A stretch of DNA of 22,126 bases from a virus. The notes beneath the pieces were generated by a model that had not been told where the DNA came from, did no database searches, and saw only the letters and a program-made list of their open reading frames with translations. The stretch spans positions 1 through 22,126 of IMG/VR virus record IMGVR_UViG_3300024520_000533; one strand, 5' to 3'. The position numbers and the translations under genes were made by a program. Below are positions 14,122 through 21,945 of the stretch, one piece after another; within the stretch, counting starts at the first letter, position 1; each line of letters begins with the position of its first letter.

Positions 14122-15219
14122 TTAAGTCTGATTATATAGACCAGCGACCATGAGAGTACCACCCACATTCACGGTAAGCCAAGAATCAGCGTTTGCCACA
14201 TCTGTATTTGTGATCGCAGCTGTTCCAGCCGTACATTTTATAACGGCATCGGTTGAGCCCAAAGCAGTTGTGTCAATACCAACAGTTGTTGCGCCAGTGA
14301 TAGCAATAGCACCAAGTGCTGCATCCTGGTGAACTGTTAGACATGTCGCACCAGTTGCCGCAGTGTTGTCATTAACAATATTCACAAGGATACGAGTGCC
14401 AGTATCAGCTGAGTCAGACTCAACCTGAATAGCTGTGCCAGTTGTAAGAGCGTCTAGAGTTCCAATATCAAGCGCTGTTCCAGTTGTCATAGCGTCTGCG
14501 CTGATATCCACCACCACACCGGCGGCCAAAACCCCGGTTGCAGTAGCGCGAAGAACTGTTGTCTCGTCTGTAGCGTCTGAAGCGAATTCTGAAAGTACAC
14601 CGGACGTGCTTGTTGCACCTGAGTGATCAACAAACAACAATCGTCCAGCACTTGTCATCGCCGTTGCAGCGGACTCAATATTAAGACCCATACCAGAGGT
14701 AAGGGCATCAAGAGAGTCAATTGCAACTACCGTACCTGCATCAACTAGCGCTGAGTTAATATCTAGAACAGTTCCAGATGTTAAAGCTGAAGCGTCAAGT
14801 TCAAGCAGTACAGTCTCATCCGCAGCGGATGTTTTAATCTCTGCGACAACACCGGATGTGCTTGTGGCTCCCGTGTGGAAGACCTCAAATAAACGTCCAC
14901 TTGTAGTTATAGCTGTTGCAGAGGAGTTCACGCTAAGGCCCGAACCAGTGGTTAGAGCGTTAGCTGTGATAAGAGCAGAATTACCTGTGGTCGTAGCCGC
15001 AGTGATCTGCCAAGAGTTAGCAGTATCCGCGGATGCGAGCACCTGGAACACAGTTGTTCCAGCGTTGTTCTCCACCTCAATGGATGGAGCCGTCTGACCG
15101 GTTACATATTCTTGGATACGAATACCTTGAGCACCTGCATCCTCTAAATCAATGAAGATACAAGCATTACTGGAATCGTCCCAATTTAGCTTACGGCCAG
15201 GATAGAAATCTACGGGCAT
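14122..15219 (-). CDS. Repetitive structural protein, possible head fibre or decoration
   Basis: A 365-residue protein. After a short N-terminal part (PVDFYPGRKLNWDDSSNAC) it is built from Ala/Thr/Ser/Gly-rich repeats of the form ALTTGxxLxVxS and SGRLFEVFHTGATSTSGVV. Two copies of about 84 residues are evident, near 88-171 and 172-255. Other shorter ones run to about 330, which suggests a beta-solenoid-like fibre. The C-terminus (ADSWLTVNVGGTLMVAGLYN) is different and may be a cap. It follows the capsid and a small protein, so a virion-surface role such as decoration or head fibre is likely but unproven. The start is preceded by a T-rich stretch without Shine-Dalgarno sequence. Confidence 0.6.
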   Translation of the reverse strand: MPVDFYPGRKLNWDDSSNACIFIDLEDAGAQGIRIQEYVTGQTAPSIEVENNAGTTVFQVLASADTANSWQITAATTTGNSALITANALTTGSGLSVNSSATAITTSGRLFEVFHTGATSTSGVVAEIKTSAADETVLLELDASALTSGTVLDINSALVDAGTVVAIDSLDALTSGMGLNIESAATAMTSAGRLLFVDHSGATSTSGVLSEFASDATDETTVLRATATGVLAAGVVVDISADAMTTGTALDIGTLDALTTGTAIQVESDSADTGTRILVNIVNDNTAATGATCLTVHQDAALGAIAITGATTVGIDTTALGSTDAVIKCTAGTAAITNTDVANADSWLTVNVGGTLMVAGLYNQT

Positions 15220-15241
15220 AATAAGTAAAAAAAAGGAAAAA

Positions 15242-15523
15242 TTAAGAAAGCCCCTTGGACCAATGATCTATTTCTGAATGAGCCTGACCGAGTTCGACCT
15301 TGGTCATCTTCCCGAATACACCACGCTCAAGTTTCTCTAACAGCGTCTCTTCCATTTTCGTAGATTGGTTCAAGTGGTCTTGCTCAGCTTTACACTTCGC
15401 TTTTTCCACTTTTGCATCAAACCTTCTTTCTCTTGCGATGAAATCATCGAGTTCAGAAGGAGTCATGGTAGCGACAATCTGTTCTAGGGTGAGATGCCGA
15501 CGAGGATCAGTAATAGATAACAT
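15242..15523 (-). CDS. Small charged protein after the capsid gene
   Basis: A 93-residue protein starting at the ATG at 15523, one base after the capsid stop (TAGTATG), so probably coupled to capsid translation. A longer form starting at 15610 would lie inside the capsid gene and has an implausible hydrophobic N-terminus. The chosen form begins MLSITDPRRHLTLEQIV, contains a TMTPSELDDFIARERRFD helix and a charged C-terminal half with a coiled-coil tendency. I do not recognise it. Its position would fit a head-assembly or head-completion protein. Confidence 0.6.
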   Translation of the reverse strand: MLSITDPRRHLTLEQIVATMTPSELDDFIARERRFDAKVEKAKCKAEQDHLNQSTKMEETLLEKLERGVFGKMTKVELGQAHSEIDHWSKGLS

Positions 15524-15524
15524 A

Positions 15525-16844
15525 CTAAACAGCAGGGGCAGTAATACCAGTAAGTACGGCACTCGCCTTCGCGTTCGTCTGAGCAAGCTCACCGAACATG
15601 AAGAAGGCAAATTCGTAATTCAGCGTTCCAGACTTACGCTGACCAGGAACACCATCCATAGAGAGAGCATCTTCTGCAAAGTCAAACGGATGCATTTCTC
15701 CCCAATAGAAGGAATCTAAATCTAGTATATAAATCTTGCCGTCTTCCACCATATCGTCGATGAAGCAGGGGTGCTGTCCATCTGGCCCATAGTGAATGAG
15801 GCCGGTCTGACCTCCGACAAGATTACCCTTCCAGTTCTCCACATCGTAGTTACGAGTAACAGAGTAGAGAGAAGCTAGTCGTCTCCACTGCGTGTTGTTC
15901 ATAAGCAACATAATGGACTCTGGATTCTGGGAATATCTTCGGACTTTCATTAGAGCCGAATCAATATCGTTGATAGTAAGAGTGGCAACAGAACTAGTAA
16001 CATGACTTTGGAACCATCCGTTAGCAGCCTTGTCAATGTTCTGAACAGTACCAGTGTTGTTTACGAGAGACTTAAGACCTGTGACCTCTGTATAAGCGGT
16101 TCCACTTACATCGTAAGCGTCTGCGCGTACAACTCGGTCATTGTCTACAAGAGTCTCGTTTGCTGTGGCGACAAAAGTTGTGTCACCAACAACAGAACTA
16201 ACTGTTACTTGCTCAGCTGTGCCAGCCTCAATCTCACCTGAAGTACCTATCTCAAGAACGTCTCCTTCAAATATATGCTGGGTTGCAGGAGTCTCGTTTG
16301 TTGCACTCGTTGTTGTCTGAACCACAACAGTTGTTGCAGCAGAAACAGCACCGTTTACAAATCCGAGTTGCCCCTCATTATTACCAACAATCATACGGTT
16401 CAAGTTCCAGTGCATTGAGTGGACAGCGCCAATTGCGTTCTGCGTGATCTCTTTGGCAAGAGCAAATTTCTTGTCGCGAGTTGCAGCAACAACTTGGCGT
16501 GTCACCTCGAATGAACCCTGTATGAACTTGGCTGTAGCGATAGAGCGATCCGACTGGAACTTTCCAGTACGGAGACTCGTATCCTCTGCAGCAGAATGGA
16601 CACCTCCACCGAAAGCGGTGTGTAGGTGCTCAACTTCAAAGTTACGTCCGATAGATGTCTTAGGCATCTTAATTCTTGGACGAAGCGAGGTTCCAGTTTT
16701 CTTAGAAGGATTCTCATCCTTCTCCATACCTATTGCACGAAGCATAGGGTTTTTGCTGAGTCTCCAGAAGTTAGCCTGGAGTTCAGGCAAAAGGAATTCG
16801 TGGATCGTTTTCCCCGCCCTGTCACTGATTGTGACTGTGGACAT
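15525..16844 (-). CDS. Major capsid protein (HK97-like fold)
   Basis: A 439-residue protein expected to form the capsid shell. It has the usual order: N-terminal arm (STVTISDRAGKTIHEFLLPE), an SFEVTRQVVAATRDKKFALA helix (about 110-130), a Thr/Val-rich insertion at about 165-235, then SIMLLMNNTQWRRLASLYSV and YGPDGQHPCFIDDMV, and KIYILDLDSFYWGEMHPFDF near the end. Position after portal and scaffold, length and motif order support the call. The stretch before the ATG is A/T rich (TTTTAAAAAATG) without Shine-Dalgarno sequence or C-box. Confidence is lower for the precise fold, since no structure comparison was possible. Confidence 0.85.
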   Translation of the reverse strand: MSTVTISDRAGKTIHEFLLPELQANFWRLSKNPMLRAIGMEKDENPSKKTGTSLRPRIKMPKTSIGRNFEVEHLHTAFGGGVHSAAEDTSLRTGKFQSDRSIATAKFIQGSFEVTRQVVAATRDKKFALAKEITQNAIGAVHSMHWNLNRMIVGNNEGQLGFVNGAVSAATTVVVQTTTSATNETPATQHIFEGDVLEIGTSGEIEAGTAEQVTVSSVVGDTTFVATANETLVDNDRVVRADAYDVSGTAYTEVTGLKSLVNNTGTVQNIDKAANGWFQSHVTSSVATLTINDIDSALMKVRRYSQNPESIMLLMNNTQWRRLASLYSVTRNYDVENWKGNLVGGQTGLIHYGPDGQHPCFIDDMVEDGKIYILDLDSFYWGEMHPFDFAEDALSMDGVPGQRKSGTLNYEFAFFMFGELAQTNAKASAVLTGITAPAV

Positions 16845-16873
16845 TTTTTAAAAGTGAGTAAAAAACAAAAGTA

Positions 16874-17671
16874 TCAATCTTCATCTGCCATTTGCTCCAA
16901 GACACGATTAAGGAGAACGTCTCCCGCTTGGGAGAGGTTTGCAGTGGGTAACGGCGTGCTCTTTTTAGTAGGAACACGATCCGCACCACCACCCTTGATG
17001 CTTGGACCCCCCTTCTTTTTAGATTTGATTGTTTCGTCTGCAGCCTGTTCTGCAATCTCTTCACGCTTGAAGTGATTAACGATGTTCTCCCATGGCGTGC
17101 TTGCGATAGCCCTAACGCGCGGGTTCGGATCATTAGACAAAGTTTCAATCATCTCATCTAACTCTTCTTCGTCTGCGACAACGCCTTCGTATTTCTTGAG
17201 AACTGATTTCTTCTCCTTATTATCTTCAGATAGCGCCTTATTTTCGCGATCTTTCTTCAGCTCTTGCTTCAGACCTGTGATCTCATTCTGAAGCGCAGGA
17301 ATACCTCCGGCCTTGTTTACGACTTTCTTAAGTTGTGCGACTTGCTTATCTGAGAAGCCCATGTCTTCGAGGTCTTCATCTGATACCTCATCCTCATCCT
17401 TACTTTCAACTTTATCAGCTGCAAGTTTGGTAAGGGTTTTGACCTGTTCTTCTAGATCAGCAGTGCGCTCCTCAGCTTTACGCTTAGAAGCTGCAAGTTT
17501 TTTGATTCGGTCCATCTTCCGGTCTTTCTTGGAACCAGAATCATTATCGCCCGATTCATCATCGCCCTCTACGTCGCCGAGGGTGGCGTCTTTATCGGAA
17601 TCAGTATCGGTTTCGACAGTAGCGGTGCTGCCATCGCCGTCTCCGGCGTCGCTTGTATCTTCATCAAACAT
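16874..17671 (-). CDS. Capsid scaffold protein
   Basis: A 265-residue protein starting at the ATG at 17671. The N-terminal 55 residues are strongly acidic (MFDEDTSDAGDGDGSTATV and onward). A coiled coil follows (RKAEERTADLEEQVKTLTKL and beyond, about 60-170), and the C-terminus is basic then acidic. Acidic start, central coiled coil and place between portal and capsid fit a scaffold that shapes the procapsid and is later removed. A longer reading open to 17797 adds 42 residues, but the C-box 7 bases before 17671 and the acidic start favour the shorter form. No protease domain was seen. Confidence 0.75.
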   Translation of the reverse strand: MFDEDTSDAGDGDGSTATVETDTDSDKDATLGDVEGDDESGDNDSGSKKDRKMDRIKKLAASKRKAEERTADLEEQVKTLTKLAADKVESKDEDEVSDEDLEDMGFSDKQVAQLKKVVNKAGGIPALQNEITGLKQELKKDRENKALSEDNKEKKSVLKKYEGVVADEEELDEMIETLSNDPNPRVRAIASTPWENIVNHFKREEIAEQAADETIKSKKKGGPSIKGGGADRVPTKKSTPLPTANLSQAGDVLLNRVLEQMADED

Positions 17672-17678
17672 GAAAATT

Positions 17679-17682
17679 GGGG
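17679..17682 (-). promoter_or_regulatory. C-box before the scaffold gene
   Basis: CCCC in the context TTATACCCCAATTTTC, 7 bases upstream of the ATG at 17671. It decides the choice of start for the scaffold protein; no Shine-Dalgarno sequence is present. Confidence 0.4.
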
Positions 17683-17699
17683 TATAAAAATAAGAAGAG

Positions 17700-17740
17700 T
17701 GTCCTACGTTTATTACAGAGTCTCGATCTCTGGTGGGACA
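17700..17740 (-). other. Possible structured leader before the scaffold gene
   Basis: In the 148-base gap after the portal, TGTCC (17700-17704) can pair with GGACA (17736-17740). Inside it, CAGAG (17716-17720) pairs with CTCTG (17728-17732) around a 7-base loop. The two stems could form a bulged hairpin in the leader of the scaffold mRNA. Nothing else in the gap is obvious. Confidence 0.3.
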
Positions 17741-17819
17741 AAAGGGGACACGACAGTATGAAAGAACTGATAAAGCATATTTAAGAGTCTCTTGCAAGAT
17801 CTACAAAGGAAGTCTGGTA

Positions 17820-19688
17820 CTAGCGTGCTTCTGGTAGCTCCGGTGAGCCGACTCCACCAACCCCCTCTTGGATGAAGGCGGCATGTGTTTGAGCCTGTGC
17901 GTTAAGTTTCTGCGCTGCATCCTGATTTCCTTGCTCTAGATGTTCCTGTGCGCGACGCGCGTAGAAGTCCTGTAAGAATTGATGAGGATCATTAGCGTTC
18001 ACTATCACAACTTCACCATTCGCGATCTTTGAGGCTTTGCCAAACGCGATCATCTCTTCCGGATTCTCTAGTTTCTTAAGCTCATCAACAATCTCTGTCC
18101 CAACACCAATATCCTGAGACTCAATCACAATCTTATCCACAACAGGATTCTGACCCGGAACCCACCATGAGAGTAGGTTTCGTAGTTCCTCTCTCTTCTG
18201 TGCTTGCTGGAAGAATTGCCCTATAACAATATCCACATCCACATTCTTAAATGCACGGATCTTTACTGTACCTTTAGCAATAGCCTTAGTACGTGCTAAG
18301 TCTCCTACAACATTCATTGGGATATCCTCACCGGAGAATGTGTCAAAGCGATACATGGTTCTAGTTGTGTCCCAATTCATAGATGCCTGTAGTAGAACCT
18401 TCGCGGATACGCGTGAAAGGAATCTCTTAAAGTTGTGGACGGCATCTGAACTGTTCTGCTCATCTAGAGCTTGTAACTGAGCGATAGCAACTCCCGACTC
18501 TGCACTACCTGAGATGCGCCCAAGGCTTTCACCATGCACACCACTCATACGCTCGAAAGCTGTCTGCGCGCGGTCCTGATGCTGGAAGTGAGTTGTAGGT
18601 AGTGGCTTCATCTCTAGTTGCTGGATGTCTCCCGGATCTGCGTAGATCCTCTGCCCCTTCATTCCTGCGACAGGCATATTCACGCTCTCATCTGCGATAA
18701 GCCATTTCCCTTGTAGGAAGTTAACGATGTAAGACTCGATATCACTGTAGGTTTTGTTCACAGATTTCTGTGGATCAATCCAATCCATAACAGGAGGACG
18801 CTCATAAAAGCGCCCACGTTTCATTGGATGATAGATATCAAATATGTGTGACAACCTCATCGCCCTAATCCCCTTTGGTGGCTCCATCACCTGCTTCTCT
18901 AGAACCCCTGGCTCGTCATCCACCCCCTTTACATCCTGATTCACAAACTTTCTAAACACCACATTGTCACCTTCCACTTCAAATGAGTTGTGGACTTGAA
19001 CAGTATCGAAGTTAGTAGTTGTGCGACCTGTCACATGCTGGATGTGTCTAGCTTGGATATTACTTTCGGCCAATATGTTATCCGCTAGTACACCTTTAAG
19101 AACCTCATTATCCTCCCCAAACTGTGCCTTTAGCCCGGATAGACTTTCCGACAAAACAATATCCAACCAATTCTTATCTACCAATCTCTGATTCGCTGGA
19201 TCTGAGTATGTATCCCAAAGAGAGAAGTTTTGCACGACAGGCAATCTCTTATCCTCGTCATATCGAATATAAACTAGACCACCACCCTGCAAATAAGCAT
19301 TACGAATAACTAACTTCATTTCATCCTCCATCGCGTATTCACCGAACTCTTCCCCTTCCCAAACATCTTGGAGTACCGCATTCGCAGCAAGGATCTCATC
19401 TCTTGAAACGTTCTGTAGGTCTGACTTGCGAGGATTCCATCTGGGGTTATTAGCTGTGAGGCGCGTTGTAATAATAGATAGCGCTCCCGGTATGAGGTTG
19501 ATCGTTCTAAATATTTCATTGTCTTGTAGGTCAAAATGAATCTCCTCTCCACTTTCATTCCACCATTTGCGATGATTACCCTGATCGAAAGACATGCAAG
19601 TAGCAACTTGCGCCTCCCAACGTGTCTTCTCATCCTTTGAGATTTCCACCCTGCTTAGCCAATCGTCTTGCGAAGTTATATCTGCCAT
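17820..19688 (-). CDS. Portal protein
   Basis: A 622-residue protein that should form the dodecameric ring at the packaging vertex. Early part: acidic/aromatic WLSRVEISKDEKTRWEA (10-26), then the alpha/beta clip region including IRNAYLQGGGLVYIRYDEDK (about 130-150). The middle carries YSDIESYIVNFLQGKW, and the typical SGVHGESLGRISGSAESGVA (about 386-405) is followed by a long helix (AQLQALDEQNSSDAVHNFKR). The motif order matches podophage and P22-type portals. Start TAATG overlaps the stop of the membrane-protein gene by one base. The C-terminal 60 residues are Q/A-rich helix, as in portal barrels. Confidence 0.85.
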   Translation of the reverse strand: MADITSQDDWLSRVEISKDEKTRWEAQVATCMSFDQGNHRKWWNESGEEIHFDLQDNEIFRTINLIPGALSIITTRLTANNPRWNPRKSDLQNVSRDEILAANAVLQDVWEGEEFGEYAMEDEMKLVIRNAYLQGGGLVYIRYDEDKRLPVVQNFSLWDTYSDPANQRLVDKNWLDIVLSESLSGLKAQFGEDNEVLKGVLADNILAESNIQARHIQHVTGRTTTNFDTVQVHNSFEVEGDNVVFRKFVNQDVKGVDDEPGVLEKQVMEPPKGIRAMRLSHIFDIYHPMKRGRFYERPPVMDWIDPQKSVNKTYSDIESYIVNFLQGKWLIADESVNMPVAGMKGQRIYADPGDIQQLEMKPLPTTHFQHQDRAQTAFERMSGVHGESLGRISGSAESGVAIAQLQALDEQNSSDAVHNFKRFLSRVSAKVLLQASMNWDTTRTMYRFDTFSGEDIPMNVVGDLARTKAIAKGTVKIRAFKNVDVDIVIGQFFQQAQKREELRNLLSWWVPGQNPVVDKIVIESQDIGVGTEIVDELKKLENPEEMIAFGKASKIANGEVVIVNANDPHQFLQDFYARRAQEHLEQGNQDAAQKLNAQAQTHAAFIQEGVGGVGSPELPEAR

Positions 19689-19984
19689 TATTTCTTAGGG
19701 GGGGACTGTTGCTTTCGGATTGCGTCTAGCGCTTCTTTGCGTAGTTCATCAGCACTTATGGCTTGAGGCCTTATCTCTTTAGGTTTCTTCTTCGCCTCCT
19801 CTTTCTTCTCCATAGTTCTCTTAAGAGCTGCAGCACTATATACATCTGGCGCAGCTTTAAGTGTAGTAATCGTCTTCATCACCTCACACATCTGCTCATT
19901 ACAATTCTTAATTGCCCATGCAAGAACGGCACTTGCACCAAAGATGCAAAGGCCGAAAGTGAGAGAGGCGACAAATAGTTCCAT
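19688..19984 (-). CDS. Small membrane protein before the portal
   Basis: A 98-residue protein with one N-terminal hydrophobic segment (about 3-26, VASLTFGLCIFGASAVLAWA) and a charged, Lys/Glu-rich C-terminal half (for example RTMEKKEEAKKKPKEIRPQA), which may be a coiled coil. No known family recognised. Coupled to the portal by TAATG overlap, although the C-rich stretch just before the portal start encodes this protein's end. It could be a membrane-linked packaging or injection helper, but this is only inference. Upstream of its ATG lies pyrimidine-rich sequence (CATCCCTCCA) and no Shine-Dalgarno sequence. Confidence 0.6.
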   Translation of the reverse strand: MELFVASLTFGLCIFGASAVLAWAIKNCNEQMCEVMKTITTLKAAPDVYSAAALKRTMEKKEEAKKKPKEIRPQAISADELRKEALDAIRKQQSPPKK

Positions 19985-20017
19985 TGGAGGGATGGTAGGA
20001 GAAAAGGAAAAAGTCTC

Positions 20018-20044
20018 ATAGGTAGTCTAGTAATCGACTCTTAT
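20018..20044 (+). promoter_or_regulatory. Candidate operator for the XRE regulator
   Basis: An imperfect inverted repeat, ATAGGTAGTC then 8 bases then GACTCTTAT (arms match as ATARG and AGTC, with one extra base on the left). It lies between the divergent starts at 19984 (minus) and 20059 (plus), just before the regulator's possible -10 box. A role as autoregulatory site is inferred. Confidence 0.35.
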
Positions 20045-20047
20045 GAT
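20042..20047 (+). promoter_or_regulatory. Possible -10 box for the XRE gene
   Basis: TATGAT, five of six matches to TATAAT. Transcription would begin near 20053-20054, only about five bases before the ATG, so the mRNA would be nearly leaderless. No good -35 box was seen. Confidence 0.35.
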
Positions 20048-20058
20048 ATGCTTGGACA

Positions 20059-20427
20059 ATGCACCTTCTGCGTGTATATCGAATCCAGCAAGGCTTACAG
20101 AAGAAAGAGCTCGCTGAAAAAGCAGGGCTAACTGTGCGGATAATTACGGAAATGGAGAAGAATCAGGACTACAACGCGTCCCGTCTCACCATGTTAAAGA
20201 TATCAGGAGCTCTTGGGCTCCCCTCTTCCATGATCTTCTTTCCGGAAGATGAATTACCCATGCGCGCAATGTACGCTAAGTTTCTTGTACATTTCCTGAA
20301 GACGGCGAAAGCGCAAGGGCTGATAGATGTTAGTAAACAACAGACCTTTTCCGGTTTCTTTTTTGTGCCAAGAAGTAGCGTGGAGTTCCGGGCCGTGGAG
20401 CCTCCTCATCCGCAATCAAAGGCTTAG
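20059..20427 (+). CDS. XRE-family transcriptional regulator
   Basis: A 122-residue protein and the only clear plus-strand gene. Residues 3-57 form a lambda-repressor-type helix-turn-helix: LRVYRIQQGLQKKELAEKAG (helices 1 and 2), LTVRIITEMEKN (recognition helix) and LTMLKISGALGL (last helices). The C-terminal 50 residues have no recognised fold and end in an unstructured-looking tail (FRAVEPPHPQSKA). The start is fixed because an in-frame stop lies 15 bases upstream. Its last 98 bases overlap the 3' end of terL in antisense, and its body lies antisense to the terL-to-portal transcript. Likely function: repressor of itself or of late genes; targets unknown. Confidence 0.8.
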   Translation: MHLLRVYRIQQGLQKKELAEKAGLTVRIITEMEKNQDYNASRLTMLKISGALGLPSSMIFFPEDELPMRAMYAKFLVHFLKTAKAQGLIDVSKQQTFSGFFFVPRSSVEFRAVEPPHPQSKA

Positions 20428-21928
20428 CATGAGAAAGAACATAATATCGAAGTGCATCCATAGCGTGATCATTCTCTTTGCGTGGAGTCTCATATTTCCC
20501 AGCATTTAATCCACCTTGGGGATCTTTAGGCCAACGATACAAACCAAACTCCTTAATCAAATTATGACAATCTTCTGTAATAAATAGACGCGGAGCCCCT
20601 TTCTTAAACCTATTCTTCTCATCACGCTTGTAGGGATGAATGTGCTCAGGATCAAAACGTAAGTACTGTCGCACCCTAGCGATCCCAGCCATCACATCAT
20701 TTTGAGTTCCGTAAGCAATCTTCACACCATGTTCACGGAAAATGTCTGACACGGACTTACGATGGTCCTCACCATGCCGGTGCATGATTGGGGGGGCTTG
20801 AGTCTTAAAGTGCATAGACGGATCTGCGAAATGAACCTTCTTAATCCCCTGTTTCCTTAACCATTTACAAGCCTCATCAATCGGACACTCACGCTGATAG
20901 AATTCCTTAAACACAATATGATTTCCATCGTGGTCCTGATGGATCAATAGAAAACACATTGGGTTTGTTTGGCCGAAGTCCGCGCTCACTTTAAAATCCT
21001 TAAACTCCATGGGCGGCACGACATTAAGATGCTCAGAGAATTCCTTATAAACCCGGCCTGTACTAAAAATAAACGCCTCCTCCGGAGTAGATGGATATAG
21101 CTCAGGCATACGCTCCCCCAACTGAAATTTCTTCCGATCCCACCACAATAGTTGCTCCTTAGTTAGCTCCTTCCCATCCTTATTTTTAAACTTTGCACGT
21201 AGCTCTTTACACTTATCCGGATAGTAATATTCAGTTCCTTTCTTCCACGGAACTTCGTTCATCGGATCATCAAACCAAGCGTAAAACATAGGCCACCATT
21301 CAGGCTCTTTCCCCTCCTGTAGGACCTTCCAGTTGTTCATAAATGTAGTCTCAAACCAATTCCCTACTCCATTCGCTGTACTCTCCGCGATACCTAAAGC
21401 CGTGAGAGGTAGAGACTCTAAGGTATCCTCCAACTTCTGTTCATCATCCACGTATGCGATCTCTGAGAAATGCAAAATAGTTGGCGTCATTCCTCTAGCC
21501 TCAACATCAATAGAATACTTAGATCCTGTTTTCTCAAACTGTAATTCTGCGCGGGTTGTGTATTTTTCTTTAGGACGCAACACGGGATTTATACGATCAA
21601 AAGCAAAGCGAGGTATGTCGTTAAACAATTCCTGCACCGTCTGTTTTCTATGCGCGATGGTGCGACACATTTGGTTAGGGGTGTACATCGCCTTATCCAA
21701 AAGATAGAGAGCAATTCCTGTTGTCGTCCCTAGCTTTCTAGGTTTTAAAATAATTATCCTTTTCTTCCCATCCTCTATCTTCTGATAGATCTCCCTTTGC
21801 ACTTCATTAGGCTGGAAGATGACAGTCTTGCCCTCATAGCCCGGCATCTTAGTTCTGATCTGATATAGGTTGTGCATTCTCCAATATGGGTCCATTAGCT
21901 TCTCCATGGAGCTTTTTTCTTTGGGCAT
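20330..21928 (-). CDS. terL: Terminase large subunit
   Basis: A 532-residue packaging ATPase and nuclease, numbered from the ATG at 21928. ATPase domain: LKPRKLGTTTG (61-71, Walker A), PTILHFSEIAY (149-159, Walker B with the catalytic Glu), GIAESTANG (179-187, coupling motif). Nuclease domain: VSADFGQTNPMCF (314-326, first metal-binding Asp), HFADPSMH (366-373), NDHAMDALRYYV (486-497, last acidic pair). A GTG at 21943 would add five residues (MYYNI); the ATG is preferred because a perfect plus-strand promoter covers the GTG region and MPKEK is a more usual beginning. It packages DNA through the portal. No small-terminase gene is complete in the window. Length is typical. Confidence 0.92.
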   Translation of the reverse strand: MPKEKSSMEKLMDPYWRMHNLYQIRTKMPGYEGKTVIFQPNEVQREIYQKIEDGKKRIIILKPRKLGTTTGIALYLLDKAMYTPNQMCRTIAHRKQTVQELFNDIPRFAFDRINPVLRPKEKYTTRAELQFEKTGSKYSIDVEARGMTPTILHFSEIAYVDDEQKLEDTLESLPLTALGIAESTANGVGNWFETTFMNNWKVLQEGKEPEWWPMFYAWFDDPMNEVPWKKGTEYYYPDKCKELRAKFKNKDGKELTKEQLLWWDRKKFQLGERMPELYPSTPEEAFIFSTGRVYKEFSEHLNVVPPMEFKDFKVSADFGQTNPMCFLLIHQDHDGNHIVFKEFYQRECPIDEACKWLRKQGIKKVHFADPSMHFKTQAPPIMHRHGEDHRKSVSDIFREHGVKIAYGTQNDVMAGIARVRQYLRFDPEHIHPYKRDEKNRFKKGAPRLFITEDCHNLIKEFGLYRWPKDPQGGLNAGKYETPRKENDHAMDALRYYVLSHAKPLIADEEAPRPGTPRYFLAQKRNRKRSVVY

Positions 21929-21930
21929 GA

Positions 21931-21939
21931 TGTTATAAT
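21931..21939 (+). promoter_or_regulatory. Extended -10 promoter for candidate small RNA
   Basis: TGTTATAAT on the plus strand is a perfect TGnTATAAT extended -10 element. No strong -35 box is seen, as is normal for this class. Transcription would start near 21945-21946, at the foot of the first hairpin of the candidate RNA. Confidence 0.45.
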
Positions 21940-21945
21940 ACACAG

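Noticed and set aside
15300-15719. Plus-strand open frame across the capsid and small-protein genes
   Set aside because: It is antisense to two well supported genes, with no start signal and no recognisable domain.
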